Origin: Cymbidium sinense
Taxonomy: Eukaryota; Streptophyta; Magnoliopsida; Asparagales; Orchidaceae
Reading direction: 5' to 3'
DNA: 64,000 nt
Assembly (NCBI GenBank): GCA_021442155.1
Contig: CM038221.1
Span: 26,875,906-26,939,905, forward strand
Shown: positions 1 through 14,910 of the stretch, piece after piece
Layout: the number at the start of each line of letters is the position of its first letter
Position numbering within the stretch: the stretch's first letter is position 1
The notes under the pieces: generated by a model
Told to the model about the DNA's origin: nothing
The model's input: the letters and a program-made list of their open reading frames with translations, nothing else
The model's database searches: none
Translations under genes and position numbers: made by a program

Positions 1-660
1 ATAATTTCACTATATCAGTATTTGTTACAATTATTATCATGTCTCCAAAGTTGGAGAAGGATAGCTTACAATAATAGGTTTTGTGAGTAGGTTCACTCAA
101 TTAGCGACAAAGGCTTCGCTTGAGGTGGTAGTCTGACAATTTGACGATAACAATTGAGTGATGGTGATGGTGTAGAACCCAATGGTGATCGGCGCGTGAC
201 CAAAGGACGAACAATGAGCAATAGTGGTAGCCAACAACAACGGCGTGGCAGACTGGTTGCGGCCAGACCAGAAATGCGAAGCAATAGAGGTGGTTGGCGA
301 TGAGCAACAGTAATGGCTGGTGGTGGTCCAATGACAGTCGGGAGGTGACAACTGACGGTGGTGACCGGCTGTGACCAACGGTGAGGGCCGACGATGAGCA
401 ACAGTGGTGGCTGGCGGTGGTTCAATGACGGTTGGGAGGTGGCAGCTGGCAGTGATGACCGACGGCGGCGACGGTTGTAACCAACAGTAATAGTGGTGGC
501 CGACGGTGATTCGGTGACGGTCTGACCGTAGTAACCGATGATGGTGACTGGCGCCAGCGACCGGCGGCGATCCGACAATGATCGACTGGTGGTCTGATTA
601 TGCTTTGAGATTCTTCAAGTATCAGAGCATTCTCTCCTCTTCAGCTTAGATCCCCCCTAT
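1..660. repeat. GC-rich block of degenerate trinucleotide-like repeats
   Basis: The stretch at about 130-580 is much richer in G+C than its surroundings and is built from imperfect repeats of the GGTGGTGGC / GGTGACGG type. This composition opens a 161-codon minus-strand frame at 93-578 that is rich in Pro, Leu, Arg and Ser and has no recognisable domain. It reads as a by-product of the repeats, not a gene. The right side has LTR-retroelement flavour: GTATCAGAGCA at 619-629 resembles the initiator-Met tRNA primer-binding site, and CTATAAATAG lies on the minus strand at 676-685. No gag or pol follows, so a truncated retroelement is only a guess. Confidence 0.4.
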
Positions 661-1337
<677 letters not shown>

Positions 1338-1426
1338 GGAAAAAAAAAAAATCAGCTCAAACCGAGTTAACCGGCTTGCTCGCAGCCCTGCTCCAAGCCG
1401 GAGTTTCGTTCGGATGGGAGGGGAAA

Positions 1427-1434
1427 TATAAAAG
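1427..1434 (+). promoter_or_regulatory. TATA box of the SAP30BP-like gene
   Basis: TATAAAAG stands 73 bp upstream of the start codon at 1508, inside a GC-richer 5' region (1370-1507). A transcription start near 1460 would leave a 5' leader of about 50 bases. Confidence 0.55.
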
Positions 1435-1507
1435 AAGCCAGTTGATCGCCGGGGAGCAAGATAGAAAGACACTGTGAGAGAGTTACCGTTTCTCCAGCGT
1501 GTAAACT

Positions 1508-1945
1508 ATGGCGGCGGAAGCCGAGGGAATCACCCTCCTTTCCATGTACGATGATGACGAGGAGGACGAAGAAGCTATCGTCGCACCGTCGGAAGGTAAC
1601 GGCAATGGCAACGGCGAAGAAGCGAACGAGATCTCCAGAGTTGATAACGTCAGCAGCGACCGCCTGACGCTTCCAATTCGCGATAATACCCCTCAAATTG
1701 TTACCTCTTCTCCGATTCGCAAAACCCCGAGGAGTTCCTCGCCGCAGCGGACTCTCTCGTGGCAGCAGCGGGTTTCTGGGCCTCAGCCATCTTCTCCTGT
1801 TAGCTTGGTTACTCACACACCTCCTCCGTCTCCTGTGCCTCTTTTTTCTTTGCAGGAGCCTGCTGTTGGTCGGCGAGTGCTTAGAGGTGCACTAACGATA
1901 GTGGATTACGCCCATGATGAGGCTGCCATGTCTCCTGAAACCGAG
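1508..1945 (+). CDS. HCNGP: SAP30BP-like gene, exon 1 (codons 1-146)
   Basis: The start ATGGCG is in good plant context and is the first ATG after the TATA box. The exon ends in GAG with GCAATT as donor, so intron 1 (1946-2103, 158 bp) is GC-AG. No GT donor gives a usable frame: the frame meets TGA at 1961, and a cut at the GT at 1953 shifts exon 2 into an early stop. The encoded part is acidic, then Ser/Pro-rich. Confidence 0.85.
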
Positions 1946-4900
1946 GCAATTCGTTTTATATGATTTTGAATTTCAATTTCGTTGTTAGGGTTCTTTGTAC
2001 CTGACTTGCTCATTTCTACTACCTTTCTGGAGTTAGTAGAGAATGCTGCTTTTGGTGTTATTGATCCATCTTTAAAAGGATGCTTACAATATGATTTTGG
2101 CAGGAGGAAGAGAAAGAGGGCAGCGGTTATATTCTTATTAGGACGGAGCTTCAAGGGTCAGATGGTAAGCAGTCGTAATTTTTGAGTTGGCAATCTATTT
2201 TTGGGCTGTAGTTTCTAACAGTTCAAGAAGGCACAGTTTTTGACGTGAAAATGTTGCTTGGGCTTGCCTCTAAGTATTTTGTAGGCATATTTTGAATAGC
2301 GACATTCTTTGATAGTTCTGAAACCTGGCAAACTTCTAGTTGCGTTTTCCATGGATATGTTTTTTCGACGTTCGGTTTGTTAGAAGGATTGCAAGAGTGG
2401 AGATGAAATTGGAATGACAATGAAGTTTGTCAAAGAATTTAATTAAAATTTTTACTCTTTTGTAGAAATTGTGTGAACAAGAAATTTCTTTTTTTTGTTT
2501 GTTTAAAGGAATGACAATAAATTGAAGAATCAACATAACCTAATGGTGTTCGTGCTTCAGTTTTACTTCAGCTTTTCATTGGGTTTAAGTAGAGAATCAT
2601 AGAGAGAAATAAGCATACCTTCTAATTTAAATGGAGAATCGTACAGAGAAATAAGCATACCCTGTAATTTTGAAGGTTAATTAAGTTTCTATCTCAAACC
2701 ATATAGTCAGCATGTAATTATTAGGTAAACATTATTTCATTTTCCCATACTTCATCAAAACCAAACACAACCTCAAAAATTTCCTTTTTTTATTTTTGGG
2801 AAGAAGAATATATGAAGATTATGCTGCAATTTTTAATTGTTACAATGAGGTTTAGATTACAGAAGTCCTTTTAGCTCCCACATTGTTTGATGTTGTTAGG
2901 ATTTTTTTTCCGACTCAATTATCATTTATTATATCAAATCTCTTTAACACCAATCTCAAAACTCCAGGTATGATGTAACGATTTAATAGAATTACCATTG
3001 ACACTAATCTCATAGCCATTATTATTGATCCAATCATTTGTATGAAATGTTACTATGCAGTAATATCCGATCTGAAGCCTTCATATCTTTGCTAAATGTG
3101 TGATGATCTTAGATGCAACATAGCTTGATTATTAACAATTCAATAGATTGAAGGATCATTCATTTGATCGAAGGGCATTTCAATTTGATATGGATTACAA
3201 GAGATGTGTTTCATCTATATCTTTTAAAATATTTGTCATCTTTACCACATGATTCATTGAGATACTAAAAAATCCTTCATCCTAGTGCTTATAAATAATT
3301 CTTAGGTTACGATTAGGATATCTTCTCTTCTTTCTTTCTCTCATTGCAATGGGGAAGTCTATTGAATTGATTTTAATTCTTTATCTTCAATCTCAGCTTG
3401 TGGCTTTTATATCAAAGTTCATTTATAATGGTTTCAATTATTAGGTAAGGTGTTGATTATTTGTATTATTGTTACATGTGTCATGAAGTGATTTCAAGCG
3501 AAAGATAGACTCTTATGAGAACCTTGTTGTTTGACATACTATAATTTTGAACTATTTGGGAAGCCATCCATCATTATTGACTAACATCACTCACACCATT
3601 CAATGTGCATCTTCATGCAGGGGTGCATCACCCCTTGTTGTCTCCTTTTTTAATAGGTTCACTCTTACTAGTGGCTTCCCAACAAATGTCTTTCATGGAC
3701 AATATTGGTGGTTTGGTGTTTAACTTACATCAACTTTTATTTACAAATGATAGCATAACTTCATCCCCCACCATTCCATAAGGTTGATGGAATGGTTTTG
3801 GCCTACTTGATTCCACACTTCAAAAATGATAATAATGATTGTATTACTTTAACTTAATTCATACCTCACTCCGATAAGCAATGGTATAACCTTGTCTTAC
3901 TTTAGCCTTCGCTCCGATAATGATGTAAGATGAAGACATTGATATGGCTTTACTTTACTCCAATCTTCACTCTAGAAATGTGGGTTGGGGACATTTCTCT
4001 AACCAACATATACCTTCCATTAGCCTTTAAAGTTTTTGGGTGGTGCCAACCTCAGTTTTGCTTAGAAAAATTACTTTCTTTATGCATGAAGAAGAATAGA
4101 AGCAAGCCTAAAGCTTCTTACTTGATTGGGGTCATTATAGAAGTGCTAACACTTCTGCTAGGAAAATTTTTCAATAAGATATCTAAATTAATGTCATGTT
4201 GAGGTACGATTGATGCAATTGATGAGCTTTTAACTTAGATTGCATTTTTGTGAGGACAACCCTTAAGGGGACACTCTTCAAATTCTCATGTGAAGCTATG
4301 CTCACTGAGTCATTAACTCATAACTTAGCTTTGAGCAAACTTCATTTAATTTTTGGTGAGGATATGATTGATGTGGCATTATCACAACCTATTACAACTT
4401 TTTGCACAAAACTTCTTAGTCAACATCAAATAGTTTTTTTGTTATGGTGGCATTAGCCTAGGCCACAATCCAATTGACCTCTCTTAAGTTTTTGGAAGAG
4501 CTGTGGTTACAAAGTTGCTTACTTAGAGAATAGCCCTATCTAATTTATTCATTAACTATTAAACCTCTTGAAAACTTATTTTTAAGAGGGATATCCCAAC
4601 ATTCCATTGAGAATTGGTTGAGGAAGGTTTGGCTTGTCATTAAGGAATTTTCATTGAAATGCCTTAACTTTCTCATCACCAAGTTGTTGAAGAGTGTTTA
4701 ACTTAAATCTCCCTTTTATAAGAGCTTTCTAAAAGCAGAACATGTTAACATTCCATTAGAAAGTGACGGAAGTGGGTTTCACTCAGACCATTCTTCTTTA
4801 AAAATAAATCTCAAAGAGGAGACGTTAGCATTCCATATGAAGTGCTTGTGGAGGCTTTCACCCAAACCATCTTTATATGAGAATAGTCATAAAGAGGACA

Positions 4901-7900
4901 CATTAATGCCATAATAAGTAGTAGTTAAAGTGGGTTTGGCTTTGTTAACCTCTTTATAATGGCAAATCTTAAAGTGGACAATATAATCCCTAATTGAAAA
5001 ATGATTTAAGATGTTTTGAGTTAAACAACCATCCTATAAAGACAATCTAGAAGTGGTTGAAGAGGGTTTGATCTTAAGTTATAGCCTATAATAACAGTCT
5101 CATAAGGGATAACATAACATTCTATTGAGGAACAATTAAAGATGATTTGACTACATTATTTACTAATATAGACAATCCTGATGAGGATACCTTAGCATTT
5201 CATCAAGAAGTAGCTGGATTTGACCTAGAGCACCTTCCAATGAGAATAGATCCTACATAGGACATCCTACCTCTTATTGAGAAGCGATTAAGGAGAGTTT
5301 GACTCATATCACCTACACTTACTATATCACCTACTCTTAAGGATAATCTCATAGGAGACATCTTAATGTCTTACTAGGAAGCAATTGAAGAGGGTATTAC
5401 TTAGGCCATTTTCTTGTAATGGATGATCTAGTTCATAGCAAACATCACAAATAAAAAGGCTCCACTACACCTCATTCAAACTTTTCAAAGTGAATGAAAT
5501 GTGGCTGTAGTCTATACATCTTAATTCCTAAATGAAGTTTTGGCATACATTTATCTTTTACTAATGCTCAAAGAGGAGAAGCAAAACTTACATCTAGCTA
5601 TGTCAGTGCCATAACTCCTTGTGAGTTTTCACATTGAGGTTGCTTGTACAAACAATACTGAAACTGACAGACTAGTTCAAGCTATGCCCCTATGAAGGGA
5701 AACATTCATAGAATTTTTTTTAAAGATAGCTTTGTTGAGGCTCTCATGTTGAATATCAAATTAAAATTCACCAAGCATATGAAGACTATTTAACTCTGCC
5801 AAAAATACATAATTATCTTACACCATCATGTGTACGAAAATTACACAATTCAATAATTAATATGAAGACTTATTAACTTCATAGGATGTGCAAAACTACC
5901 CAACTCTATCGAATATAGGTGATTATAAAATGCTTGATGGAATTCAAAGTAAAAATTTTCTTATAAGCATTACACACTACCACCAGGAGTGTTCCTTTCA
6001 ATGAGAAAGGCAAACTAATGAGCATATGCTGTATCTTTAAGCACAAAGTTCTTTCGTAGGAACTAGTTAGAGGGCAAGGAGGATGAACTATTAGAAACAA
6101 CTTTTATATTCAAGCATAAAGACCCTCCTAAGGTGCACTCATTAGTAATCAAGGATGGCGAATTCCAAGAATATAAGCTGTATCTTGAGCACAATGACTT
6201 CCTTCTAAATAATGAATCTTTTGTCTTCATGCACAAGATCCTTCTTAGATGCCCATATTTATGAAAAAGAATTATATAACTTGGATGTGCCTTTAAGCAC
6301 AAAGTCCCTTTTCAAATGCATGTAAATGGGCAATGAAGTAAACTTAAAGAGCTTAACTTTTACTTTCAAGTACAAAGAGGCTTACTAAGAGGTTGTAAGA
6401 GAGCAAGGAAGGCAAACTCGAAGAACATAATTTTATCTTTATGCATAAAGACCATTCCTAAGTTTCGACGAGCGAGCAAGGACGCCGACCTTGAAGACGC
6501 AACTTTTGTTTTGAAGCACAAAAAATCTATTTAAGTGTTAGCAAGTGAGCAAGAAAGGAGAACTTTAAGAACACATTTTGCCTTCATGCATAAAGCGTTT
6601 TCACAACTAGCAAATGAACATGAAAAGATAGTTGTAAATCCATATGCATAAATACAAAAGAAGAATGGAGAGGGATACTTATAACTACACCTCTTTTTAA
6701 GTGTTTTTTACATCTCAGTAGGTCGTTCTCATCAGTACCACCATTGGGAGACAATTAAACTGTCTTTAGAAGCCAATTTCTTATTATCTCCTTGAAGCCA
6801 ATTTCTTGTCAGTCCTGAAAGAGGCAATAAGTTGTTGCCATAGATTGCTATTATGCATTCCAAGGTCAAACTGTTATGGGTCTGCCAATGCTTGATTATC
6901 AGCGCCTAGGCTATACATAAAGATATGCTCGACCACATTTTGTAGCCTTACCACCAATATTCTCATTCACTGGGGCTCTTTTCATGCAAATAGAGCCAAT
7001 TTCAAGATTAAATAGGGTTATGAAGGTACCTGTCTCTCATTTGGTGTTAGGTCGAAGCTAAATTAGTAAGACTAACTTTAGTTTGGGCTCACAATTATTT
7101 AATCTTGATAAGAATTTTTTATAATAAACTCAAAGCTAAACATATAAAATTCAATTTGGCCAACTTTAAATCCTTGGTATATAATCCTAAGAGTATGCCA
7201 ATATTAATTTTCTAGTGGCTTTGTTTTGGGAGGTTTGAATTCAAAACCATTATTTTTGAAAAGCCACTGTCAACTTTTCTCGTATATTTTAAAAAGAGAG
7301 TACTTACCTATAGATTGACCTAGAGTGGAAAAAGTCATTTTGGACTTACAAATTAAAGCTACTATGATTTTAATATGTTGGTCATGTTGAAGGTTGATGT
7401 TCTACTTCCATGTATTACACTTATGTTGTATAAAATTTTACTTATGGAGAAGTAAAGATCAAATTGTTATTTCTAGATTTAGTGTCGAGCTAACTATAGA
7501 GCAATGACAAATTCTTTCTATGAAATGATGTGGATAAAAATTTTATTTAGGAATTTGAATATTTTTTATTATTCAACTTATGGTTCTTAAATGTGATAAT
7601 CATGTAACCACCTCGATTACAATCTTATTTTTTATGAAAGAATAAAATATATTGAAGTATTTTATTATTTCATCAAAGATGTTCTTTTTATCAAAGAAGA
7701 TCATCACTCCTTATGCCTCTAGTAAAGAACAATTAGTATATATTTTCACAAGGGCTCTATGAGCACTTCAATTATCCAATCTTTGTAACAAGATGAATAT
7801 TCATGATATATACACTCTAGCTTGCGGGAGAGTGTTTTTCTTGGATTTTTTATTAGAAAAGTTAATAATGAGTAATTCTATCATTATTAAGTAATTTTTT

Positions 7901-10900
7901 TCTTCTTAGTTGAGAATATATCTAATATTAACTTTTCCTTTTCTATTTTTTTGGTTTTTGCTCATTTATAATAACTAATTCTATTGAGAAAACAATCAAG
8001 TTCGTTTTCCATCACTAGAGTTTTGTATCGTGGTTGTATGTGAAAGTGATTTAGAGCTAAAGATTGGATTTTTTGAGTCTTGAACAACTCAAAATCATTA
8101 TGAGTTGGCCATACTCTTCTAGAGCCTTGCCTAACTCAAAATCACTTTTAAACATGTCAATTATCATTCTCAATGTCTCATTATTATCAACCAAATCAAA
8201 TTTATTATTTATTATATGAATCAATTCCCAATTTAAGGCTTCCTTTGACTTTTATCAAGTGAATGATGAGTAGCACTCGTATGCATTTTCCTTCGTATGC
8301 ATTTTCCTTGTATGTTGTTGATAAGTGAAGTGATTGCATTTTTGCTAAGTTAGTGTGAAGCATCTTCATGTTAATGCAAAGAATGTAAGTACGCTTTGAT
8401 GGAAGTCGATGACTTGATAAGTTATGGTTATAGGCTATTAGCAAACTATTTGCTATTGTGTTATAATAAGAAAGCATAATTGGCATGTATTTTTAAAAGA
8501 AACATATAATAATGGTTTATTTGTATGCATACCACTAATAACACGGGCAATCATATATACCACACCCAGTCTGTAATGATAAAAAATTTGTCTTTCCAAA
8601 TTCCCACTACTTGGTCTGAAAGCATAATGAGGTAATCATATTATGGTTAGCCTATCCACATGGATGTGGCATGCATCCACACATGTCGTACCTTTTCCTC
8701 TCTTCTCCCTCCTACTTTCACAATCATTGTTGATTGCTAGTTGCCTTCCACCTCCATAGCCTATTGTTATCTCCTCTAGCAATCACTATCATAGTTGTTG
8801 TTGCAAGCTACCCTTGTGACAAATGTAGCCTCTAGTTGTTCAGTGCTTGTAATAATAATAATAATGATGATGATGATGATGATCATAATAATAATAACAA
8901 TAACAACAACATCAATAGTAGCAACAACAACAATAATAATAATTATTATTAGAGACACATTATTGAAATGCATCATTTGTCATGGTCTATATAAATGGAT
9001 ATGTTCTCGTGTTAGAGACAATTAATTGCAGCTTATTAAATGAAATAATGAGCTATTGAAGCACCCTTCTATATCTCTCTCTTCCGAGTCTATCTCTTCT
9101 CTGATATCTCTTTCTTCCCGTTTCAGCACTGTAACAAGTTAAAGTTTTGGTTGATAAGTGGTTAATATTAATGGATTAGTATGTTTTATGTGATTAATCA
9201 TTTTTTGTGTTTTATGTAAATGTTAAAGTTTTGTATTATCAAGTTTGTACCATGATAGCTGTTTAGTTGTTGACATAATGCAAGATGTGGTATGGAACTA
9301 CAAAGCATGAATGCACATGGAAAAATGTTTGGCTATTAAATTTCAAAGTTTTTACTATCCGTGGATTATCAGAGTGCTGAATTGTTTTAATTTGTGAGTG
9401 GTGCTAAGTGAAGTGTTTTTCTAATCATTTACTTCCCTTTTGGTTTCGATACAGATGTCACTACAGTGGCTGGTGTCTGAATGCAACTTTTAGGCTCTTT
9501 AATGAGGTAGTTTCTTTGTTTTTTTTCTTATTTTAGTTATTTGACGAGTTGGTGTTTACAGGGGACTCTGAAGGAACAACACAACTAACTTCTAAGACGC
9601 TCACACCAAACAATCAATATGAATGTCTTCAACCTTCAGATGTGCCTGAGCTGCCCAAGACTAAGTTTAGCATGACTATGGATTGCCCTGAATATGAACG
9701 GGAAGTAGGCGAGGTTGAGACTTCTGCTACTATTTCTTCAGATTTGCAAAAAGATGATCCTTTGCAAGAGTTCCTTCCTCCAGCACTGACCATCAAGTGT
9801 TCAGAGGAGCTTCAGGTAACTAAGTCTCTTCATCGTCAATGTTTTGAAATTTGCTTCAGTTGATTTCTTTAAAACCATGCCTAAACCATAATCAAGAGTT
9901 GTTAGGATTCCCTTAAAAAATGTCAATGCACAGTGAAGCCTAAACATTATTTTATTGGTGTGCAAAACATAGGAATTTTAGTTATAGCATGGACACTAAC
10001 CTGTGATTTTCCTATACATGAGAGAAAGACCCTTCTCTTTTGTATTATTTATGGATGAGGATGGATGCAAATGCCCCACAAAATGAGTTGTAAGCTTAAG
10101 CTTACCTTTGAGGGTGCTTTGGTTGTTGGTTGATATTCAAATGCTACACTACAATCGTTGGGAAAATGGGTAAGATTAGTTTGAACAATACCTCAAATAA
10201 ACAGTACCAATGATGTCAAATATTTTTTTGTCCTTGATGGCTATTGATGCTAATTTTGCATGATGACTTGTGTGAGCTTCCTGTCAGTATTTAATTCATT
10301 TTGTTGTTTTTCATTTAGCTTGAACAATACCCCAAATATTAGTTTGAACAATACCTCAAATAAATAGTACCAATGTTTTCTGGCTATACCAAATCAAGTT
10401 GTGGATAATAAAGAAGTCGCTTGCAACTAAACTGAGTGTAAAATAAAGGAGAATATTAAGGTGGATGTGTGATTGAAGTAGAAAGGATAGAGTTAGACAT
10501 GATTATATTGGATGGCTTGCAGTAATAGTTCTTATTTTTGTCAAAATTGTGAAAACCAAACTTATATAGTTTGAACACAAACTGAGGATAAATATACAAC
10601 TATGAGGAGGTAGATGGAATTACTGCAAAAGGATCATAAAGGAAACTGGCATACAAAGATACATGGTTAGAAGTTGAGCAAAAGTTCATATAAATACCTT
10701 CTGTAGCACAATAGATATGAGTGATGAATGAGAATTCTTAAAGCCAACCTCAAATAGTTATCATAAGGCTAATGATGTTGATAGTGTTACTTCACTTACG
10801 TACTCAACTATCCTGTTGTTTACCATAAGCATGTATCATATTCATAGATCAACTTCATATGCTATCTCGTTAAAAATTTGATACTGTCTCATATGCAATG

Positions 10901-13900
10901 CTTTTTTTGATAACACTCATATTTAGATGCAAGTTTTTGGCTTAGATTTAATGAAACTTTCTTATGGTTTAGTGCTTGACCCGAGTCATCTCTCCCTCTC
11001 TCTCTCTCTCTCTCTTGTGTAGTTATGTAACTGTACTGTGTCTGAAAAATCCAAATTTTGATTTAGCATATGATAGATGCACATAAAACATTTGAGTTTG
11101 CACATAACACAACAGCGGGATTGAATTTTTCTTATTCTTACAGTATTTTGTACAAGATAATATACTGTTTGATTTAGATCGAAAGCAAACTACTTTACTG
11201 AAACAAGAATAATACCTACAACTATACAAATAATCTTCCTATTTTGAATGTTCATACTTAAATTTTAATAATATTGTTTTCCACATCCAAACATGTTCTA
11301 GATTCTCTTTATTGGCATGAATTTATGAGAACTTGATTTTCTTTCTTGGCATTAAAATGTAGGATTCTGATTTATTTCCTTGACATAAATCCATGTGATA
11401 TTGATTTCTTTTCTTTGCATGAATTCATAATATCATGATTTACTTTTTTTGCATGAATATGTGGATTGCAACACTCTCCTTTGAGTTGGAGAATACATGA
11501 TTTCTATTCCTAGCTTGGAGATAATTTCATGAAATATTGGTCCACTTAGTCCTTCAGTACAAATATGTACTAGTGACTAATTGAGAGTGCACAAGACTTG
11601 TAGATTAAGCCTTATTCTCAACATGATTTTTAACTTTCCTTGATGAATTGTTTGTTGATCTCAATATGTTTTATATGGTTATGTTGTATTGGGTTATGGG
11701 CAATGTTTATTATTGATTTATCATCACAATACAACACAAGTCCTTTCCATATGGTGCTTAACTCATTAAAGATGATTTTAGGCATAGTAATTCACAATTT
11801 ACTTGGGCTATAACTTTAAATTTTTATTTAGTACTACATTCTTCTCTTATTATGTAACTTGATTTCACCAATAAGGGTATGATATTCTGATGTTGATCTT
11901 CTATCCAATAGTGAACTTGCATAATCTACATTTTGTAGGTTCTTCCCAATGTGAATTTATTATTCCTTTTGAAGGATTCATTTACTTGAATTACCTTTTA
12001 GGTAGTGTAGCACATGATAGTTAGCTTGTAGATGTGGCATCATTGCTACTCTCACAAATAGGTAGATGCTACCTTGCGAGTGGTGTGTTGGCCAGGATCA
12101 TTATGTGATCAAACCATCTAAGGTGACTCTCTCGAATCTTATCTGCCATTAGAGCTGCCCCAACCTTTTCACATGTAACTTCATTTCACATCTTGTCTCT
12201 AGGTGTAAAGCCAACCATTCATTTGATCATTCTCATCTCTGCAACTTGTAACTTAATTTTATGCTTCTCTTTTATTGATCAACATTCTGCACTATAAATC
12301 ATTATAGGTCTTACCACCATCATATTAAATTTTTCCTTAAGTCTTAGCAGTACTTTGTTATCACACAATAAGCCAACTGCATTCCTCCACTTCAAACATG
12401 CAACTTGAATTCTACTAATAACATTCCATCTATTTCACCATCATTTTAAACAATAGACCTGAGATATCTATTGGAATATCATCAGGTCATATTGCTTTTT
12501 CACACTTCATTTTCTTTAAAAATTTTTCAACTTCAATTTTACTAATATGATGATAAAAGTAAAAATTTTTATTTTCATTTAGGGCACTACATTTGATAAA
12601 GCCAATCATATTCTCACAACATTCATTTATCAAATATCTCATTCACTTATGTTTAGTATCTTATTCTAAGAAAAACACTTTATGATTTTCATTTTTAATA
12701 TTCACATCAACTAAATCTTTACTTCTCTTATCTCTTTATTTGACTAACTTATTCATACATCTTTCACCTTCTTTAGTATCCAATTTATTGTATAAATTAC
12801 TTAAAGTTGAATTCTATGCATCACATATTGCTTTCTTAGAATTCCTATGAGACACTTTATACTTTTCCCAGTTCTTCGAGCCTTTACATCGTAATCAATT
12901 TTTATAATAAAGCTTCTTATTTTTTATCTTTTCTTGCACATTTTGACTCTACCAGCAACTATTTTTACTTGAAGAAGCTTTTACTTTTAACTCTTCAAGT
13001 ACATTTTTTGTAACTTGCTTAATCTCATTTGTTATTTTTTCTCACATAATATTAGCTTTCTTGTGAATATATCAAATTCTAAGATATTATAGCTTACTCT
13101 TAATAATATTTTTATTACTGTTCTTTAAATACCCTTTTCTATCGATTTATTTTTCATTTTCTAACCCTTCATCTCAAAATCCAAAACTAATAGTCAATGC
13201 TGGGTACTTAAATTTTCGCCTGATATGACCTTACAATTTTTACAATCTAAATATTCTATTTTTCTTATAACAAAATATTCAATTTGCATTTATTAGATTT
13301 ATTTTTATATGCGATAATATGTTCATCTCTTTTTCTGAATAAAATATTAGCAACTACAAAATCATAAGATAAAGTAAAATCCAATATGGTTCTTCCTTTT
13401 TTCTTAGTCACTCCAAATTCATAGCTATCATGAATGCCTTTAAAATTTTCTACTATTCTATCAACTTGTCCATTTAAATCTCCAAATATTTTTTCGTCAA
13501 GAGGTATTCTTTGTATTAATCTCTCTAGATCATTCCAATATTTTTCTTTTGAGCCTACATCTGAACCTACTGGAGGAACATAAAAATTTATAATATTAAT
13601 AATACTAACATCAATAATAATCTTTAGGGCTATAATTTTATTTTCAATCCTATTAATTTTCACAATATTATCTTTCAAATTCTTATCTTTAATCACACCT
13701 ACATTATTTCTTGTATAACTCTTACCTGAATTCTAAAGTTTAAAACTTAAACTATCAATCTCCTTGGCCTTCTCTCCAACCCATTTATTTCCTTGAATAC
13801 ATAAGATATTTATGTTCCAATGAACCATAATATCTATTAATTCCATTAATTTGCCTGTAAGAGTACCTATATTCTAAGTGTCTAACCTAATTTTAGTTTC

Positions 13901-14846
13901 ATAGATTAACTTCTTTTCCCGCATCCATCCATAATGTGGGAACTCTTGTTTATTTAACGCTACACCCGAGCACCGATGGAGTGACACTTGTACACTTTTC
14001 ACTGTATTCAAGCCATATAATGCGATGCTTCTAAGGAACGCCCTAACATTGACACAATATATTAAAGGCTTCATGTCATAATTTTTTTGATAAGTTTTAC
14101 CCTGGTTGTCGACTACCTAACACAACCCTCCACTTTCTCATCCCGGACTTGGGACTCAACAAAGCTAGTGTTAGATATAACATGCTTTTGAAAATTAAAA
14201 AGCAGCTAAAATGAATTAGCATAGAGGACTTGGTTGTTAATTTTTTGATTAATATGTGATGCCTATTTCTGCAATTATTTCATGCATTTTTAGATCCATC
14301 TCTGTAAATGAATTATATCTATACTTTTTTTATTGCCTGCATTCTATTTTTTATTTCAAGAAACCTTCAGAAAAATCCACTTTTTGTTCCTCCATTTTAG
14401 GAAAAGATAAACAAGTTTCTTGCGTATAAAAGGGCTGGGAAAAGCTTCAATGCATACTTGCGTAAAAAGAAGGACTATCGAAATCCAGATTTCCTGCAGC
14501 ACGCTGTGAGGTATCAAGACATTGAGCAGATTGGTACTTGCTTTAGCAAAGAAGTCTTTGACCCACATGGATATGACAAAAGTGACTTCTATGATGAAAT
14601 AGGTCACTAATGGCTTCTTTCGATGTTTCATCTATTTATTTAATAGCTTCAATTGTTTTTGTGCTTATCTTTGAGAGTTTAATAATTCCACTTTCTAAAA
14701 TACCTTTTTGTGTGTGTTCCAGAACACCATTTTGGCATTTTTTTATATACTTCTACCATGCTTGTTATAGTCAACTGTGCAATATATGTTTTTGTAAATG
14801 ATAGTGCTTTTGAGTTTGGAAAAAAAAATGAAAATCAGCTTTAGCC

Positions 14847-14910
<64 letters not shown>

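Larger units (their letters stand above)
2165..9561 (+). other. intron 2, 7.4 kb
   Basis: The donor is GTAAGC and the acceptor TTTACAG. The intron holds a 38-bp tandem duplication near 2600, two degenerate tandem arrays (4560-5420, 5960-6660) and a compound trinucleotide repeat (8850-8950). The rest is AT-rich sequence without a recognised domain. Short frames within it have no family match. Confidence 0.8.
9816..14400 (+). other. intron 3, 4.6 kb
   Basis: The donor is GTAACT and the acceptor CCATTTTAG. Contents in order: 37-bp direct repeats, a CT tract, a short tandem array, a minus-strand Ty1/copia end and a minus-strand RTE LINE that reaches to about 240 bp before exon 4. Confidence 0.8.

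Noticed and set aside
93..578. 161-codon minus-strand frame
   Set aside because: Its composition follows the imperfect GGTGGC repeats; no domain or conserved motif is present.
1367..1816. 149-codon minus-strand frame opposite exon 1
   Set aside because: It mirrors the GC-rich plus-strand coding exon, has no domain and no promoter.
8776..9025. overlapping frames on both strands
   Set aside because: They consist mainly of Ile, Met, Val and Thr runs from the compound trinucleotide repeat.
9455..9506. exon-like segment between an AG and GAG|GTAG
   Set aside because: Inserting it between exons 2 and 3 introduces a stop after eight codons; exons 2 and 3 join directly in phase.
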